A stretch of 64,000 nt of DNA from Marthasterias glacialis (taxonomy: Eukaryota > Echinodermata > Asteroidea > Forcipulatida > Asteriidae): NCBI GenBank assembly GCA_911728455.2, contig OU452233.1, positions 11,714,167-11,778,166 of the forward strand. The letters are read 5' to 3'. This document shows, in pieces, positions 48,489-60,520 of the stretch. Position 1 is the stretch's first letter, and every line of letters starts with the position of its first letter. The position numbers and the translations under genes are program-made. The notes below the pieces were generated by a model. It searched no databases, had not been told where the DNA came from, and saw nothing but the letters and a program-made list of their open reading frames with translations.

Positions 48489-49275
48489 TAGACCGATTGC
48501 GCGACAATGTTTACATTGAATCACGTGACCCCCTATCGGGTATGACGTCATACAGCTGATGAAAAAATATGTGTAAGAGCATAGGCCGTGACACAGAGTG
48601 AGTACGAAAACAGTCGATTTTACTTTTGTTAAGCGATGAATTAGTTAATCAGCCCCTTTATTTAAAGTGGTATGTTGTGGCATTAATTTAAATCACATCT
48701 GTTTCATAATTTAACAGGATTCTACTAAAAAGATATTTTTTTAGCCATGCACAACCGGCGTCAGACGACTATATATGTAGCCACCAGTGTGTTATTTTGT
48801 TTGTAATGTTGGCCTAAATCACTATAAAAAAAGGGTAAAGAAAAAGAACATTGGAAAAGTGAGCCTTACATGTAGCCTTGCAAAATTTCAATTAGGTAAA
48901 GGAATCACACAGTTTTGGAAAGCAATTTCTTGGGAGGATTTCAGCTTCAAAACTTTGAATTTTTTGTGTTGAAAAGTGTGTGGTGATCGCAGGTCGTCTG
49001 GCCTAACGTTCCGTCGTGCATGTACACATTGTACACATGGTACTTTTACAATTTTCAAGACTTGCGGGAACTGTCCTTACTGGATTTATTCAGACACTTG
49101 AAGGTCTCTGGTACAAACTCTGGAATATCTTTCACATATTTCCAGCAAAAAAAGCCTCGATCGAATAAACTAAATGTATTAATCATCGTGTACCGTACCA
49201 CCCTTTCCTATGGAGGATGTCGTGTGTGTTTACATTTTATACCCAAAAGGGGTCACGTGTCGCGCAATCGGTCTA
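48489..49275 (+). mobile_element. 787-bp non-autonomous DNA transposon, TAGACCGATTGCGCGAC family (copy A)
   Basis: Begins TAGACCGATTGCGCGACA and ends GTCGCGCAATCGGTCTA, with a further inverted TCACGTGACC or GGTCACGTG block inside each end. It shares CCTAACGTTCCGTCGTGC, GAAGGTCTCTGGTACAAACT and CTTTCCTATGGAGGA with copies at 54391-55149, 56065-56375 and 56530-56876. No transposase is seen. The + label is arbitrary and only sets relative orientation. Confidence 0.85.
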
Positions 49276-49421
49276 TTATGTTGTATTTTTTTACCAATGA
49301 ACATGTTGTACATGTACTTTACAGCAAACATATTGATTCAAAAACCTTTGGAGTCATTTTGTGTACAGTACATGTAGTACTACCACAGTACCAATATTAT
49401 CAGTTATATTGACCAATGCCA

Positions 49422-49754
49422 TTACCCGATGTTGATCTTAATAGAGGAAGATTTACAACCTTGTCTGATTGTTTGTACTCGCTCATCTGTACTGATGATA
49501 TCAGAAGACAATAGGAAATCATTAGTTACAACAGCCTGTGTTCTAATCAACCAGTATATAAAGTTTAAACCAGCTGTCATTAAAATCATTGCTTCACCAG
49601 TGAACCACATGTAATTTAGGATGTGATTATAAGTAGGATTGCCAGGTAGAGTGTGTAGAAAGGAGGCCAATAACACAAAGTTCAATTCAAGTGACGTAAT
49701 TTTACCACAGACCACAATGTACATGATGTATGCATGGCCCACAGTAGGCTGCCT
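49422..49754 (-). CDS. Candidate 3'-terminal exon of an unrecognised membrane protein
   Basis: I do not recognise this family. From an acceptor-like ATTAG at 49755-49759 the minus strand is open for 110 codons to a TAA at 49422-49424. The product would have three hydrophobic stretches (around HAYIMYIVVCG, LNFVLLASFLHTL, and NYMWFTGEAMILMTAGLNFI) and then a hydrophilic tail with KSSSIKINIG. Composition and the polar C-terminus look protein-like. The next in-frame codon upstream is TAG, so it needs to be spliced or is a relic. The branch and pyrimidine tract are weak, and no partner exon was found to the right. Chance opening or a pseudogene is quite possible. Confidence 0.3.
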   Translation of the reverse strand, partial: RQPTVGHAYIMYIVVCGKITSLELNFVLLASFLHTLPGNPTYNHILNYMWFTGEAMILMTAGLNFIYWLIRTQAVVTNDFLLSSDIISTDERVQTIRQGCKSSSIKINIG

Positions 49755-50046
49755 CTAATATGACTATCACAAGCCTGGCAGAAAATACATGTAGGCTATG
49801 CAACTCTTGACTAGCCTTCCATGTCAATTCTCTAAATCTCATTATTAAATGATTGTATCATCTTTAAATATTAATTCAACCTCCAAAGAGGAACTTTAGG
49901 TTTAGCTACACAAGAAGGAAACCAATGTATGCGCATTGACTAATACAACCCTATTACAACCCTATGGCTCTTTACCACAAAATACCACAGGAGACTTTGA
50001 GATTTCACAGTACACAAGCCATACATGTAAGGTTTCTACATAACAA

Positions 50047-50125
50047 TAGCTGTACAAACAGAAGAAACTATGCAAACAATGCTAGCCTACAAGGTATGGT
50101 ACTTTGTGGCAGTCTGTGGTACGTG
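50047..50125. repeat. ~77-bp dispersed repeat (copy 1; copy 2 at 51829-51902)
   Basis: Both copies contain TAGCTGTACAAACAGAAGAA, then CAAACAATGCTAGCCTACAA, then GGCAGTCTGTGGTA, with only a few differences. Direct orientation, 1.8 kb apart. The nature of the repeat is unknown. Confidence 0.8.
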
Positions 50126-51259
50126 TGTGTAGGAAGGATTTTACATGTGTGTGGGTGTGTATGTAAATGAAGCAGATGGACACAGTGGACCCCATTGGGA
50201 GTGAGCTGCAGGACATGTTCAATCTGATTGGTTCAACGGATACAATCATATTAATTGTATTATATTACACATTCCTAGGATGCTAGTCATCCTATTTTAT
50301 GCAATGCCTCTTGTTCCCCATGGTAACTTACATGTGTACATGTTGTACATGTATGTATGCTCTAAGGTATAGGCTACACAGCAAACAAGATTTCAATTCA
50401 ACTTCATGTCAAATTGTATGTTAATAAGTACATACATATGCACGTCCAAAGCTGTACATGTACAGTGTAGTGTAGGTCTACATCTACATTGAAGTCTAAT
50501 TCAAAACTTGTACAGAGAAGCTGATGACTTCAATTTACCAGATACTGTAGGGGATACATGAACCTAAGGAAAATGTTGAACATCTATCTACAATGTTTTG
50601 TTTATGTTGCAAGTTGTTGTTTACAATGTCAGTAATTTTTGGCAAATGATAAATGAACGCATTTCCTCATTACTTTAGTCAACCATCTTTAATGCAATAC
50701 CTATCTTCATAATGCCAATGTCTGATTTATGGAGTTGTTTGGTGAGCTGTCAATGTCATTGTGTCTAGTCCAGTTGCCAGCACACCATACAATCAATGTT
50801 AACTATCTGTCTTGTGTGGTATTGAGGTTGTAACAGTAATGACATTGTTTAATATCATCACCTCAATGTGTTCACATATACACTAATACAATATGAAATC
50901 AAACAAGATTGCTAACGTACACATCCAAGCCCTTGACCCATTACAATGCTCAGCCTGCTCGGTTCACTCTGAGTGGTTCTGAGTATGTCAAGTTCTACAA
51001 GGGTTTGCTTCATGTCAATGCATTTCAATGATTATGAGAAACGTTTTTTGTTGTTGCTAAATCAGTACAAGTGTACTTTTCACTTTTTTCACTGTGCCCC
51101 CTACATCAGCATGGCTGTCCAACTAAGGTATTTTTTTTTCAAATTTGTGACAACTATTTTACAGACATCATATCCTTGAGCTGCACTGAACACTCTTGAA
51201 ATCATAAAATATTTCTGCCTTTATTGGCAATGAAACAATTAAAAATATAACTAAATATT

Positions 51260-51285
51260 TAGAGTTTGTCTTACCACAAACTCTA
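51260..51285. repeat. Short palindrome TAGAGTTTGT..ACAAACTCTA
   Basis: Ten-base arms around a 6-bp centre. A stronger version with 12-base arms and a 2-bp centre is at 53649-53674. Both are followed by CTAGRTGTT, so they are members of one repeat family. They may be the ends of small transposons. Confidence 0.6.
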
Positions 51286-51987
51286 GGTGTTTGAACTCTG
51301 GAAGTTAATTGACTAGTCATAAATTAATAAAGATCCCATGTGAAAACTTCAGTTTGGTTTAAAACTCCAGTTGCGGTCTTTGTAGGGGTTGAGACTCATA
51401 CTATTTCATTCAAACGAAGTCTATAGAAAGTTCATTTGTATTGGCTGGATATCTGATATGATAGCTCCCTTGACTATTTACTTATTTTAATTTCAGGTTT
51501 CAGCCGGATGGCTTGGTCAAATTGTGGTCATGTTGATATCATTTTAGTTCGCTGTTCCAAGAACTTTAAGGGCATCAGTGTTTTTAGGAAGTGACAAATG
51601 CGTTAAAACATCTATAAAAATTGCAATTATTGGTTTTTCTGTAAATTGTTAATCGATGTACTCAATAATGTTAAAAATTTCACCAAGTTTCAGGGCCTAA
51701 TACCCAATAGTTTCATAAATACAATAATTAGCACAACCGACGAATCATGTGTTTTCCCTTTTTTATTTTTACAAAGAGACAGATCAAAATTCAACACTTT
51801 ATCTTGTCATTGTTTCCACATTTATAGCTGTACAAACAGAAGAAACCCATGCAAACAATGCTAGCCTACAAGGTATGGTACTTAGTGGCAGTCTGTGGTA
51901 TGTATCGTGGAAAATGGGCGTGGTTTAACTTGTGGATTATTACAAACTGACGAAACTGTTATTGACCATTTTTAGAACTGACAAACA

Positions 51988-52179
51988 CAGTAGCGTGGCT
52001 TGCAACTTTTTCAGGGGGGCAAGGGGGCTCAGAAATTTGGAGAGGGAGCAATTAATGTTAAAATTGTCTGATTATAACAAATTTCACTGTGTCAATGGGC
52101 TAACGAGAAAAGCAGGGGGCAAGATGTTCCACGGGGGGAAGCTGCCCACCTTTGCCCTGCCCCCTTGGCTACGCAACTG
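51988..52179. mobile_element. 192-bp hAT-like MITE (CAGTRGCGT ends)
   Basis: Starts CAGTAGCGTGGC and ends GGCTACGCAACTG. The ends resemble the CAGTGGCGTAGCCAGG termini common in animal hAT-type MITEs. The interior is rich in runs of G or C (GGGGGGCAAGGGGGC and GCCCCCTTGG). The flanking 8-mers are only partly alike, so the insertion is not fresh. Confidence 0.7.
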
Positions 52180-53648
52180 GACGAAATAATATGCATTGGT
52201 TTGTACTAATCGCTTGGGAAGAAGATGTGCTTTTTGGGGCGTTTACAAAGCTACAAATAGTGTTTAGGAATTAATAACTCATCAAAACAGGTACAGGATT
52301 GAGATATTACTGACACTTTTTTACGGTGACTGAATAATTCAGCTTTATTGGTTAGTAAACTTTAAAAGAAAAAAATAGTACTTATGAATTCATTTGCCAT
52401 CTCATCACCGCTTTTACGAAGCGAAGTTAAAAGCCTCGCACCCAAAAATACGTATTTTTAGGCAATTACCATGATTACGTTTGAAGTTGAACTAAATTTA
52501 CGAAACTATTGTTTAACTATTAAACACACAAGCTTTACAGTTCATTTTATCTTTATTAATGTGTACTTGTTTTCATTTGGGATTTTAAATAAGCAGGCTT
52601 TTGCATTAAACATTGAATTTTCATGAATTGTACATGTTATGAAGATGTGAATTAGTTAAAATATAACAAGCATAATGTGACTTGACAGTTGCATAATATA
52701 AATGGTTAATTTAGACTTGAACATTTTAACGGCCTTTTTCACCCCAGAAATCTATCTCAAATTGAGTTGCAATGTATAAAATGAAAAGTGATTAGGCCTA
52801 TTAGGCCTATTCTTCAGTTTGAATAAAAAGGTAATTTCCAAGTCATGGTTGTTGTAAGAAAGTGGGTCAAATAAAGTTGGATTCTCATAGGTCATCATTG
52901 TATCTAATAAAATTACTGCTTAATATTAAACCTTCATGAAAACACCAAACAAAATGACCGATTCAAACATATTACATCATGCGAAAGTGCGACCCCTGCA
53001 TTAATGGAAGTTTTTGTGTCTGCGCTAGGCGAGCTTGAATTAACACAAGTGGTTGTACAATTTACATGGAGTCATGTAGAATACTATGCAGTGGGTCCAA
53101 AGTCTAACAGTGAGCACGCTGTGATTCACATGCAACGTACAGTAAACGTACGTGTTATAAACAGAGGTCAACCCGTGCGCTTCAACGTCTGGTTTTGGCC
53201 GGGGAGAGCGGTTAAATTGGTTTCATTTCTGTGTAAAAGTTAAAGGAGGCCTGAAGGTCTACAAGTTGGTGTAAAAATGATGATTTGATGAACTTTTTGA
53301 GTTATGAATTTTTGAAAATTAAGAAGTTTTCAACTTCCAATTTGAACCGGAAGACAAGGTCAATTTGGGTCAAATCTCAGTGAGGCGTTTGATAAGTTTT
53401 TAAAGACCTTTCAAAGCATATATTGATTGTGAAAATCCATCGTATAAATCAAGAGATATGATTTTTTGAAACAGCAAACTTTGATTTAATGTAATTCAAG
53501 ATTTGATGTCGTCATAAAAACGGTTTTATCTACCAGTTATAATCTGTTTATGTTTAAAGTTTCAAGGTTATGAGCTTTTCAAGGTTGTTTTTGTTACCAG
53601 ACAAAGATCAGAGGGAAAGAAGGAGAAGTAAAAAATAAACCTAGAAAT

Positions 53649-53674
53649 TAGAGTTTGTCCAAGGACAAACTCTA
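53649..53674. repeat. Perfect 26-bp palindrome TAGAGTTTGTCC..GGACAAACTCTA
   Basis: Twelve-base perfect arms around AA, related to 51260-51285. The two sites are 2.4 kb apart. I cannot tell whether they bound one element or are separate short repeats. Confidence 0.7.
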
Positions 53675-54390
53675 GATGTTCGGCAGGGGAAAAAGAAATG
53701 AAATGCTGGTGAAAATCTTCAATGGGTTAACACACAATTTTATTTTCTGTCCAATAGGGTTACATTTGTTACGCTGGTTACCATTGGGTGCTATTTAACA
53801 CTATATAGATGCAAAGGGTGACTGTATAAAAGACCAATAAAGCGTGGAGCGCGCACCTTGAACAGACACTAAGAACATCGCGTGGTTATTGTACATGTCA
53901 ATGGGCTGTCAGTGTTATACAGCCATGCACACACAAGCACATGCACATGGCATTGGATTTTCTACAGCGGAGTGGCACTCGCTTGAACACACACGTACAA
54001 TGGATTTGCATTAATGTCCAGCAGTCACCTTGCCCCTTAGCAAAGTCACCACTGGACCTGTGCCTATAGTCTATTTATCTGCTGGAAATTTATCTGGCAT
54101 GCCTGGAGCAGCATCGACTGGCAAAATATGGGGGTTACACTTGAACCTCGCGTACATACACAACAATCTGTTGTACTGTAAAGTTTGACCAATCTTGTTG
54201 GTACTTAGACACTTTTACAGGACTTTCACTTTCATATTTAAGTAACTGTGTCACTACACTGTGGCATCCTGGATATCAGACATCATTTCCAGGATGGAAA
54301 GTTTTTTCCTCTTTGTAATAAATCTTAATACAATCAGTGGATTTCACAGTTCTGAACATTTGTTAGACACTGTCAAATTTCACTTATCAA

Positions 54391-55149
54391 TAGACCGATT
54401 GCGCGACCCGCGTCACGTGACCACTTTTGGGTATAAAATGTTAACACACACGACATCCTCCATAGGAAAGGGTGGTACGGTACACGATGATTAATGCATT
54501 TAGTTTAGATATTCCAGAGTTTGTACCAGAGACCTTCAAGTGGCTGAATAAAGCCAGTATAAGGACAGTTCCAGCAAGTCTTGAAAATTGTACAAGTACC
54601 GTATAAATGTGCATGATGTGTATAGCGCACGACGGAACGTTAGGCCAGACGACCGCGATAACCACATACTTTTCAACACAAAAATTTCAAAGTTTTGAAG
54701 CTGAAATCCTCCAAAGAAATTGCTTTCCAAAACTGTGTGATTCCTTTGCCTATTTGAAATTCTGCAGGGCTAGGTATTAATGCTCACTTTTCCAACGTTG
54801 TTTATCCTTTTTTTTTTTACAGTGATTTAGGCTAACAGTACAAACAAAATAACAGACGGGTGGCTACATAATAGTCGTCCGACGCCGGTTGTGCATGGCT
54901 AAAAAAATCTCTTTTTAGTAGAATCCTGTTAAATTATGAAACAGAGATGTGATTTAAATTAATGCCACAACATAATACTTTAAATAAAGGGGCTGATTAA
55001 CTAATTTATCACTTAACAAAAGTAAAATGGACTGTTTTTGAACTCACTCTGTGTCATCTCTATACACGTATTTTGCCATCAGCTGTACGGCGTTATACCC
55101 AATAGGGGGTCACGTAACCACATGTCAACATTGCCGCGCAATCGGTCTA
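54391..55149 (-). mobile_element. TAGACCGATTGCGCGAC transposon, copy B, inverted
   Basis: It has the same terminal repeats as 48489-49275, and its interior is the reverse complement of that copy (GACATCCTCCATAGGAAAG near the left end, CCGACGCCGGTTGTGCATGG at 54880). At 759 bp it is slightly shorter. Both flanks have TATCAA on the left, possibly a shared insertion preference. Confidence 0.85.
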
Positions 55150-55845
55150 TTAAAACTAACATTTGCCAAACCTGCAGTTTGCCAAGCTTTTGTTTATTAT
55201 TTTGGTTTTTACCCAACATGAATGTGTGATATATATGCACTGTTTATAAATATTCATCAATGCTTGTCATTTAAGCATCAAACTTACATGCATGAAGATG
55301 TACATGCTTCAGTGAACCCTTTCAGCTGTGCAAAGTGCATTCCTCCGTGTTGGAACTTAACTTTGTAACAGCCAATTAGCCATACCCATTCATGCATAGA
55401 GAAGCTATACTGGTAAAGTAAATGTATGCTCTAGTACACACATACAGTATATTGACATTAAATTTTAATAAAGATCTAAAAAGCCTTGTTTAGGCCTATA
55501 GTTTATTTGATTTCTTTTTTAACATTTAGGCCTCTACATATTGTGTGTTAATGTTGTACATTTGTGAGGGAGCGTCTCAAAAGTCTAACTGGCCCAGTTA
55601 AGTATTCCAGCAATACTGTGTACATGGACCAGTCTGTTGCACCTCTGCAACGTTCAAAATGCGAATGCACATATTCATTTATGTAGGAATGTTCCTTGTT
55701 GTACCTTGTAGTTTGTAACCTCCTAGGACTCCTCATGAAAGTATAAACTGGAGGCAGCCAGAAACACCAGGGTGAACCCCTTCTCTTAACAATAAGTGTT
55801 CTGGGTTCTTTTACGTGCAATTTACACAGTTTACACAATTTACAC

Positions 55846-56040
55846 AGGACCTACGACTTTACGTCCCATCCAAAGGACGAAGCAATAATGGTTTAGTGTC
55901 TTGCTTAACCAGTTACCGCCAGGATTCTTTATTTTGTCCCTGGCAGGATTTTTATGGCGGAACTGCTGGAATCTTTTTCTTTGAGGGTACCGCTGGCACA
56001 AAGAAACCCCGACTTGATGATGCCAAAGACTCTCTTTTTT
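55846..56040 (-). mobile_element. Partial TTAACCAGT-type MITE, inverted relative to copies 1 and 2
   Basis: From 55905, TTAACCAGTTACCGCCAGGA and the following 135 bp match the reverse complement of the right end of copies 1 and 2 (GGTTTCTTTGTGCCAG, CCAGGGGGACRGG region). The preceding 60 bp match 21216-21275. Confidence 0.65.
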
Positions 56041-56064
56041 GGATCATACTTTTTTTCCTTGACT

Positions 56065-56375
56065 AAGAAAAGTGTGTGATCACAGTCATCTGGCCTCAAA
56101 ATACCACATTGTGAACATAACATTCCTTGTAGAATTTCCAAGACTTGCTGGAACTGTCCTACATTGTAACTGGCTTTATATCCAGCCATTCTGGTACAGT
56201 CTCTAGTACAAACTCTGCAATATTTTTCACACATTTCGAGAAAGAAAAGCCTTGATCAAATAAACAAATGCAACATGTACTTTGCAACGTCGTCACTTTC
56301 CTATGGAGAACGCTGTGTTTGTTGGTGTTTAATACCCACTATAGGTCACGTGACTTGGAGAGCACAATCAGCCTA
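56065..56375 (+). mobile_element. TAGACCGATTGCGCGAC transposon, copy D, truncated and diverged
   Basis: The right 310 bp of the family: GTGATCACAGTCATCTGGCC, then CAAGACTTGCTGGAACTGTC, AGAAAGAAAAGCC, CACTTTCCTATGGAG, and a worn end (GCACAATCAGCCTA). It is the most diverged of the four copies. Confidence 0.75.
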
Positions 56376-56529
56376 CTGAGGAAGCGTTAAACAAGCTACT
56401 GTAAAATCAAACAAGGAAATGCCTTTTTAATTTAAAGCATTTAATTTCCAATGAGATTTGCTTACGATCACATTACTGTTTCATAAACTACAAGTAATCT
56501 ACCACAGAGAGGTTTATTTTGAGTTATGC

Positions 56530-56876
56530 AATACCAGCATCAAAACTTTGAAATTCTTGGGTTAAAAAGTATGTGATCGCGGTCGTCTGACCCAAGCGTT
56601 CCGTCGTGCACATTTATACGTTACTTGTACAATTTTCAAGACTTGCTGGAACTGCCCTTACTGGAACTGCCCTTACTGGCTTTATTCAGCCACTTGAAGG
56701 TCTCTGGTACAAACTCTGGAATATTTTTCACAGATTTCGAGAAAGAAAAGCCTCGATCGAATAAACAAACACAACAATTATCATGTAACGTACGCACTTT
56801 CCTATGGAGGACGCCGTGTCTGTTTACATTCAATACCGACAAGAGCTCACGTGACGCGGGTCGCGCAATCGATCTA
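56530..56876 (+). mobile_element. TAGACCGATTGCGCGAC transposon, copy C, left-truncated
   Basis: The right ~345 bp of the family, from ATCAAAACTTTGAAATTCTT to GGTCGCGCAATCGATCTA. It contains a local direct duplication, GGAACTGCCCTTACT twice in tandem near 56650. Same orientation as copy A. Confidence 0.8.
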
Positions 56877-59800
56877 TAGCACAGATCAGTGACTAAAATT
56901 GATCCTAATATATATAATTTATTACAAAACAAAAGAAGTACAGACTCCATATGTACACATTTGAACTTACAATGTACATGTAATGCATACATACATGTAT
57001 CTAACATCTGAATGATGCCTGACACAGACACACTGTATATGTGTGCCTGCATGATTATGACGCACACTGTCGTGTAGTAGAGTTAATCAATTGAGTGTAA
57101 TTTCACAGCCTGTAAATTTGATATTGACTGCTAAACCAGAGTAAACTATGTGTACATATGTTTGGCCAGGATGAAATTGGCATGGGAAGAGCTGGTTGAT
57201 TCACTTAATTGGATCAGAGAGAGATGAGCAGCCTACTAATGATAATATCAACCATGTCATCCAGGCAGGCATGGCCTTGCTCATGGCATGGCCTTGCTCA
57301 TGGCATGCTCCACTGAGAAAGTTTTACCAGGCTGTATTTATTTTTAATAATTGAATTCAAATACAATGTTTAATGCATACATGTTCTTTATCACATGCAG
57401 CCACACACCTACACATACTTGCAATGTACTATCAGGACTAGATTTAAACACTACCATAATTTTGGGAATATTAGTCACCCGGAATGATAAGCCACAGCAC
57501 CAGAAAATCTTGGAAATAAATTTTAGATAATGGTGTATAAGCCGCACCAGAAAAGTGCTTAGTTTTCATATCTTTTGCATAGAAGACGTTTGTTTTTTCG
57601 GGCATTCTTGACCTCTCTTTGCATAATTTATTAAGTTTGGTTAATTTCTCATTTTTGGATTTTAAATACCCTCAGCTTTTTTTTCTTTCTTTACTTTTAA
57701 CGCTTACCATAAAAACTTTTAAAAAGTTGGCACTGCAACGAAGAAGATTAAATTGACCGTTTACATGTCCACAGTCTTTGTGGTGATAACCAAATAGAAC
57801 CCAAGCGATAATCAACTAATATAGTGCTCATCGTGCCCTACCAATTGGTCTGCATCGGAATACCATTTTCTTTGTGTTGTGGTAGTCTGGGTGTCAGCCT
57901 GATTTCGCAGGTACTAAGTACTATGCATTAAGTGAGTGTAGACAATGCGATTGCTGTATTGCAATGAACTGCAGTTGGGGGTGGGGGAAGGAAAAAATGC
58001 CTTTTCCCATTTCATGAATACGAAGTCACAACAATGATGGCGCAGAACTAGACTAACATTTTTCACAGTAAAATTTGCAAGTCCCAAAAAGTAGTCACTG
58101 GACATATTCATTCCCTTTTCTAACATTTACCAAGATAAAGCTGGGGGCGGTAAAATTTACACTACCTACAAATAACCTGTGTCTACATCATGTTTATCTT
58201 TTTGTTTAAATCTGACATTGAAAGAACATAATTATATTTTCACCTCAAAAGTGTAAAATGTTGTACAGCATCCAAATAAGGACAGGAAACTCAAAAGAAA
58301 TATCAGCATGTTTTGTAAAGTGCACCCTCAATATGTAGATTTCTGCATCATACAGTGTCATAATCAGATCACTCCACAATGGAGCACAGGGGTGTCTACA
58401 GAAATTTACGCCTCCGTAAATAAAATGCCTATCATTGGACTTAGCTCCATTTACTTGTAGAAAAATACCTTTGAAGGCCATTGGAATAACCCCCTTTCCG
58501 ATTATGGAAATATTGATATTATGAGAAACACCTCCAATGTTTACACCGCACACACCCACATTTTCGGAGACATCTTACATGAATTTAATCAAACCACCAG
58601 TGGCATTTTTTATGTTAAATTGAAAATAATATACAGGTGTAGGGGCCTATTTCAACACATTTTTGAACTAAGAATCTGATCGATAAATGTGCATAGTAGT
58701 ACATGTACCACTGCACTATACTATAGGGTAGAGGAACCCAGCCATCCTACATGTATACTGTACACTAGGATGGGCTGTCCTAATATTTTTAAATTCAAAT
58801 TTCTTCGATTAAAAGCAGTATAAAATTTGTTGTATCAGTATCACTTGGCCTTTATTAGTTATCACACAAGCCCGAGTGGAATACAGAAAAATATAGCACT
58901 TCAGCATCCCATATCCAATGAGGATGCAAACATGCTATAATTTTCCGTATTCCATGGGCGCTCGTGTGATAACGAATTTATCTTCAAGCAAACGCACCAT
59001 TTTTGAATTTACAGTGAACTTGCCATAGGATTCTACAGATGGGAGTTAGAACAGCGCAGAAGGATGTGTTAAAGAACAGCGTGAGATATGGGCCCTGCAA
59101 TATAACTATATTTCACACTCTTGTTGCTATGGATCAACCAATCAGAATCAAGGATTCAAGTTTGTTGAAGATAATATTTTATATGACTATAGTATCACTA
59201 TCACTAGTATCAGTGATAATAATGTACTTTAGAATAGAACTTAGTATAGTGCCTCAGTCATGTCAGTTACAAGTGCAATCAGACACATGTCAGAGAAACA
59301 ACGTCTAACACCACTACATACATGACATATATATTTTAAAGTTCAGAGTGTTTTCTCATTGTGCTTTGCACTACTGTACATGTATATATAAATATTTTCC
59401 TTTTGACCATTTAATCCTAATTAAATAAGCAATAAAGGAAGGAAGGTACATGTAGGCCTACATGTATGTATGTAGGCCTATGTGTCATCAAAAAAGAAGC
59501 AAAACCGACTATTTCCATTTTCACGAAGTGACTTAAAAGCATGCGTGCGACCGCCCTTCACACACAAGGTTTGTGTCAGTTCGTGAAATCGTTTTTGCTA
59601 ATATTTGAGTATGGTGCGCACCGTGCATTACAATGGTAATGGAACCTGTGTATCAATTCGTGAAAATTAAGATTGTCACTTTCTGCATGGAGGTAGAAAT
59701 AGAAGGTTGCCACTACATAATTATCGTAAATAACTATGTAAAGCTTTGAAACTTTAGTTTTGTATCGTGTCTCACTCGTTTCCGATCGACACCTATTTTC

Positions 59801-60134
59801 GACCATCACTTTTGATTTCCGTTTACCAAGAGAAGGGGGGGGGGGGAACACCAGTACCTCTATTCTGAAATCCATACTCTGTGCTACCATAAAGTTTCCT
59901 GTCGATAGTGACACCCAAAAGTTTATAAAAAGTGTAAATTTTGGTACAAATCACTAATGCGCTATTTAACTAATAACCAAGAGTGTCAAAAAATATAAGC
60001 CATAGTCAAAAATTACAAACAAAAGTTTCATTTTGTAGATCAACTGTTGTTCACTTCCAGTTGGAAAGATACATTAGAAGGATTGTATGGCATGCCAATG
60101 TTGCAAAAAAATTAAGTTTATCTCAGATGTATAT
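56877..60134. other. Non-coding region with few features
   Basis: No exon recognised. It contains a tandem 17-bp duplication near 57271-57305 (ATGGCCTTGCTCATGGC), the GTTATCACACAAGC element at 58858-58973, and a run of 11 G at about 59837. Otherwise I see AT-rich DNA with scattered TACATGTA words. Confidence 0.5.
58858..58973. mobile_element. Small inverted-repeat element, GTTATCACACAAGC family (copy 2)
   Basis: Starts GTTATCACACAAGCCCGAG and ends GGGCGCTCGTGTGATAAC. The arms extend about 35 bp (GAGTGGAATACAGAAAAATA against TATAATTTTCCGTATTCCA). It is a longer and better-preserved copy than 18021-18108, in the same orientation. Confidence 0.75.
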
Positions 60135-60275
60135 CAGGGTTCTCCCCATGCACAAGCTAGCGTATCTGGCTGATATGTGTGAATTACGGGCCTATACGCA
60201 GAAATTACAGCCTATACGCCCAAAATTTGCATCCAGAATGCCCCCCAATTTTGAAAAATCCTGGGGAGAACCCTG
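60135..60275. mobile_element. 141-bp hAT-like MITE with CAGGGTTCTCCCC ends
   Basis: The left end CAGGGTTCTCCCCATG and the right end CTGGGGAGAACCCTG are inverted repeats of about 13 bp. CAGGGTTCTC-type ends are typical of animal hAT MITEs. No clear 8-bp target duplication remains. Confidence 0.7.
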
Positions 60276-60520
60276 GATATTGTGATATTTCATCATTTAT
60301 TACTATTATATTGACAAATCAAACTGCAGAAAGAGCCAGCAACTATAGGAGAGGAAAAGATTTATATAGAAAAATAAAGACAGGGTTAGGCCTATATTAT
60401 AACTAATATAAGTAAAAACAATAAATATTTAATTTAAAACTAATTAGTAGCACTTTGAAGTAGGATAAAGAATATGAAAATAAAAAAACCCATTAAGATT
60501 ATATATTTGTAACACACAAA

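Larger units (their letters stand above)
49276..54390. other. Mostly non-coding region with small repeats
   Basis: Apart from the candidate exon at 49422-49754 I see no gene. It holds a duplicated ~77-bp segment (50047-50125 and 51829-51902), two TAGAGTTTGTC palindromes (51260-51285 and 53649-53674) and a hAT-like MITE (51988-52179). TACATGTA words are frequent around 50300-50480. Confidence 0.5.

Noticed and set aside
54441-57067. Frames of 74-143 codons at 54441-54730 and 56636-57067
   Set aside because: They lie in copies of the TAGACCGATTGCGCGAC transposon. Their shared peptides reflect repeat copies, not a gene family.
59039-59308. + strand 89-codon frame with a hydrophobic segment
   Set aside because: Follows a small inverted-repeat element, no splice context, and no recognisable domain.
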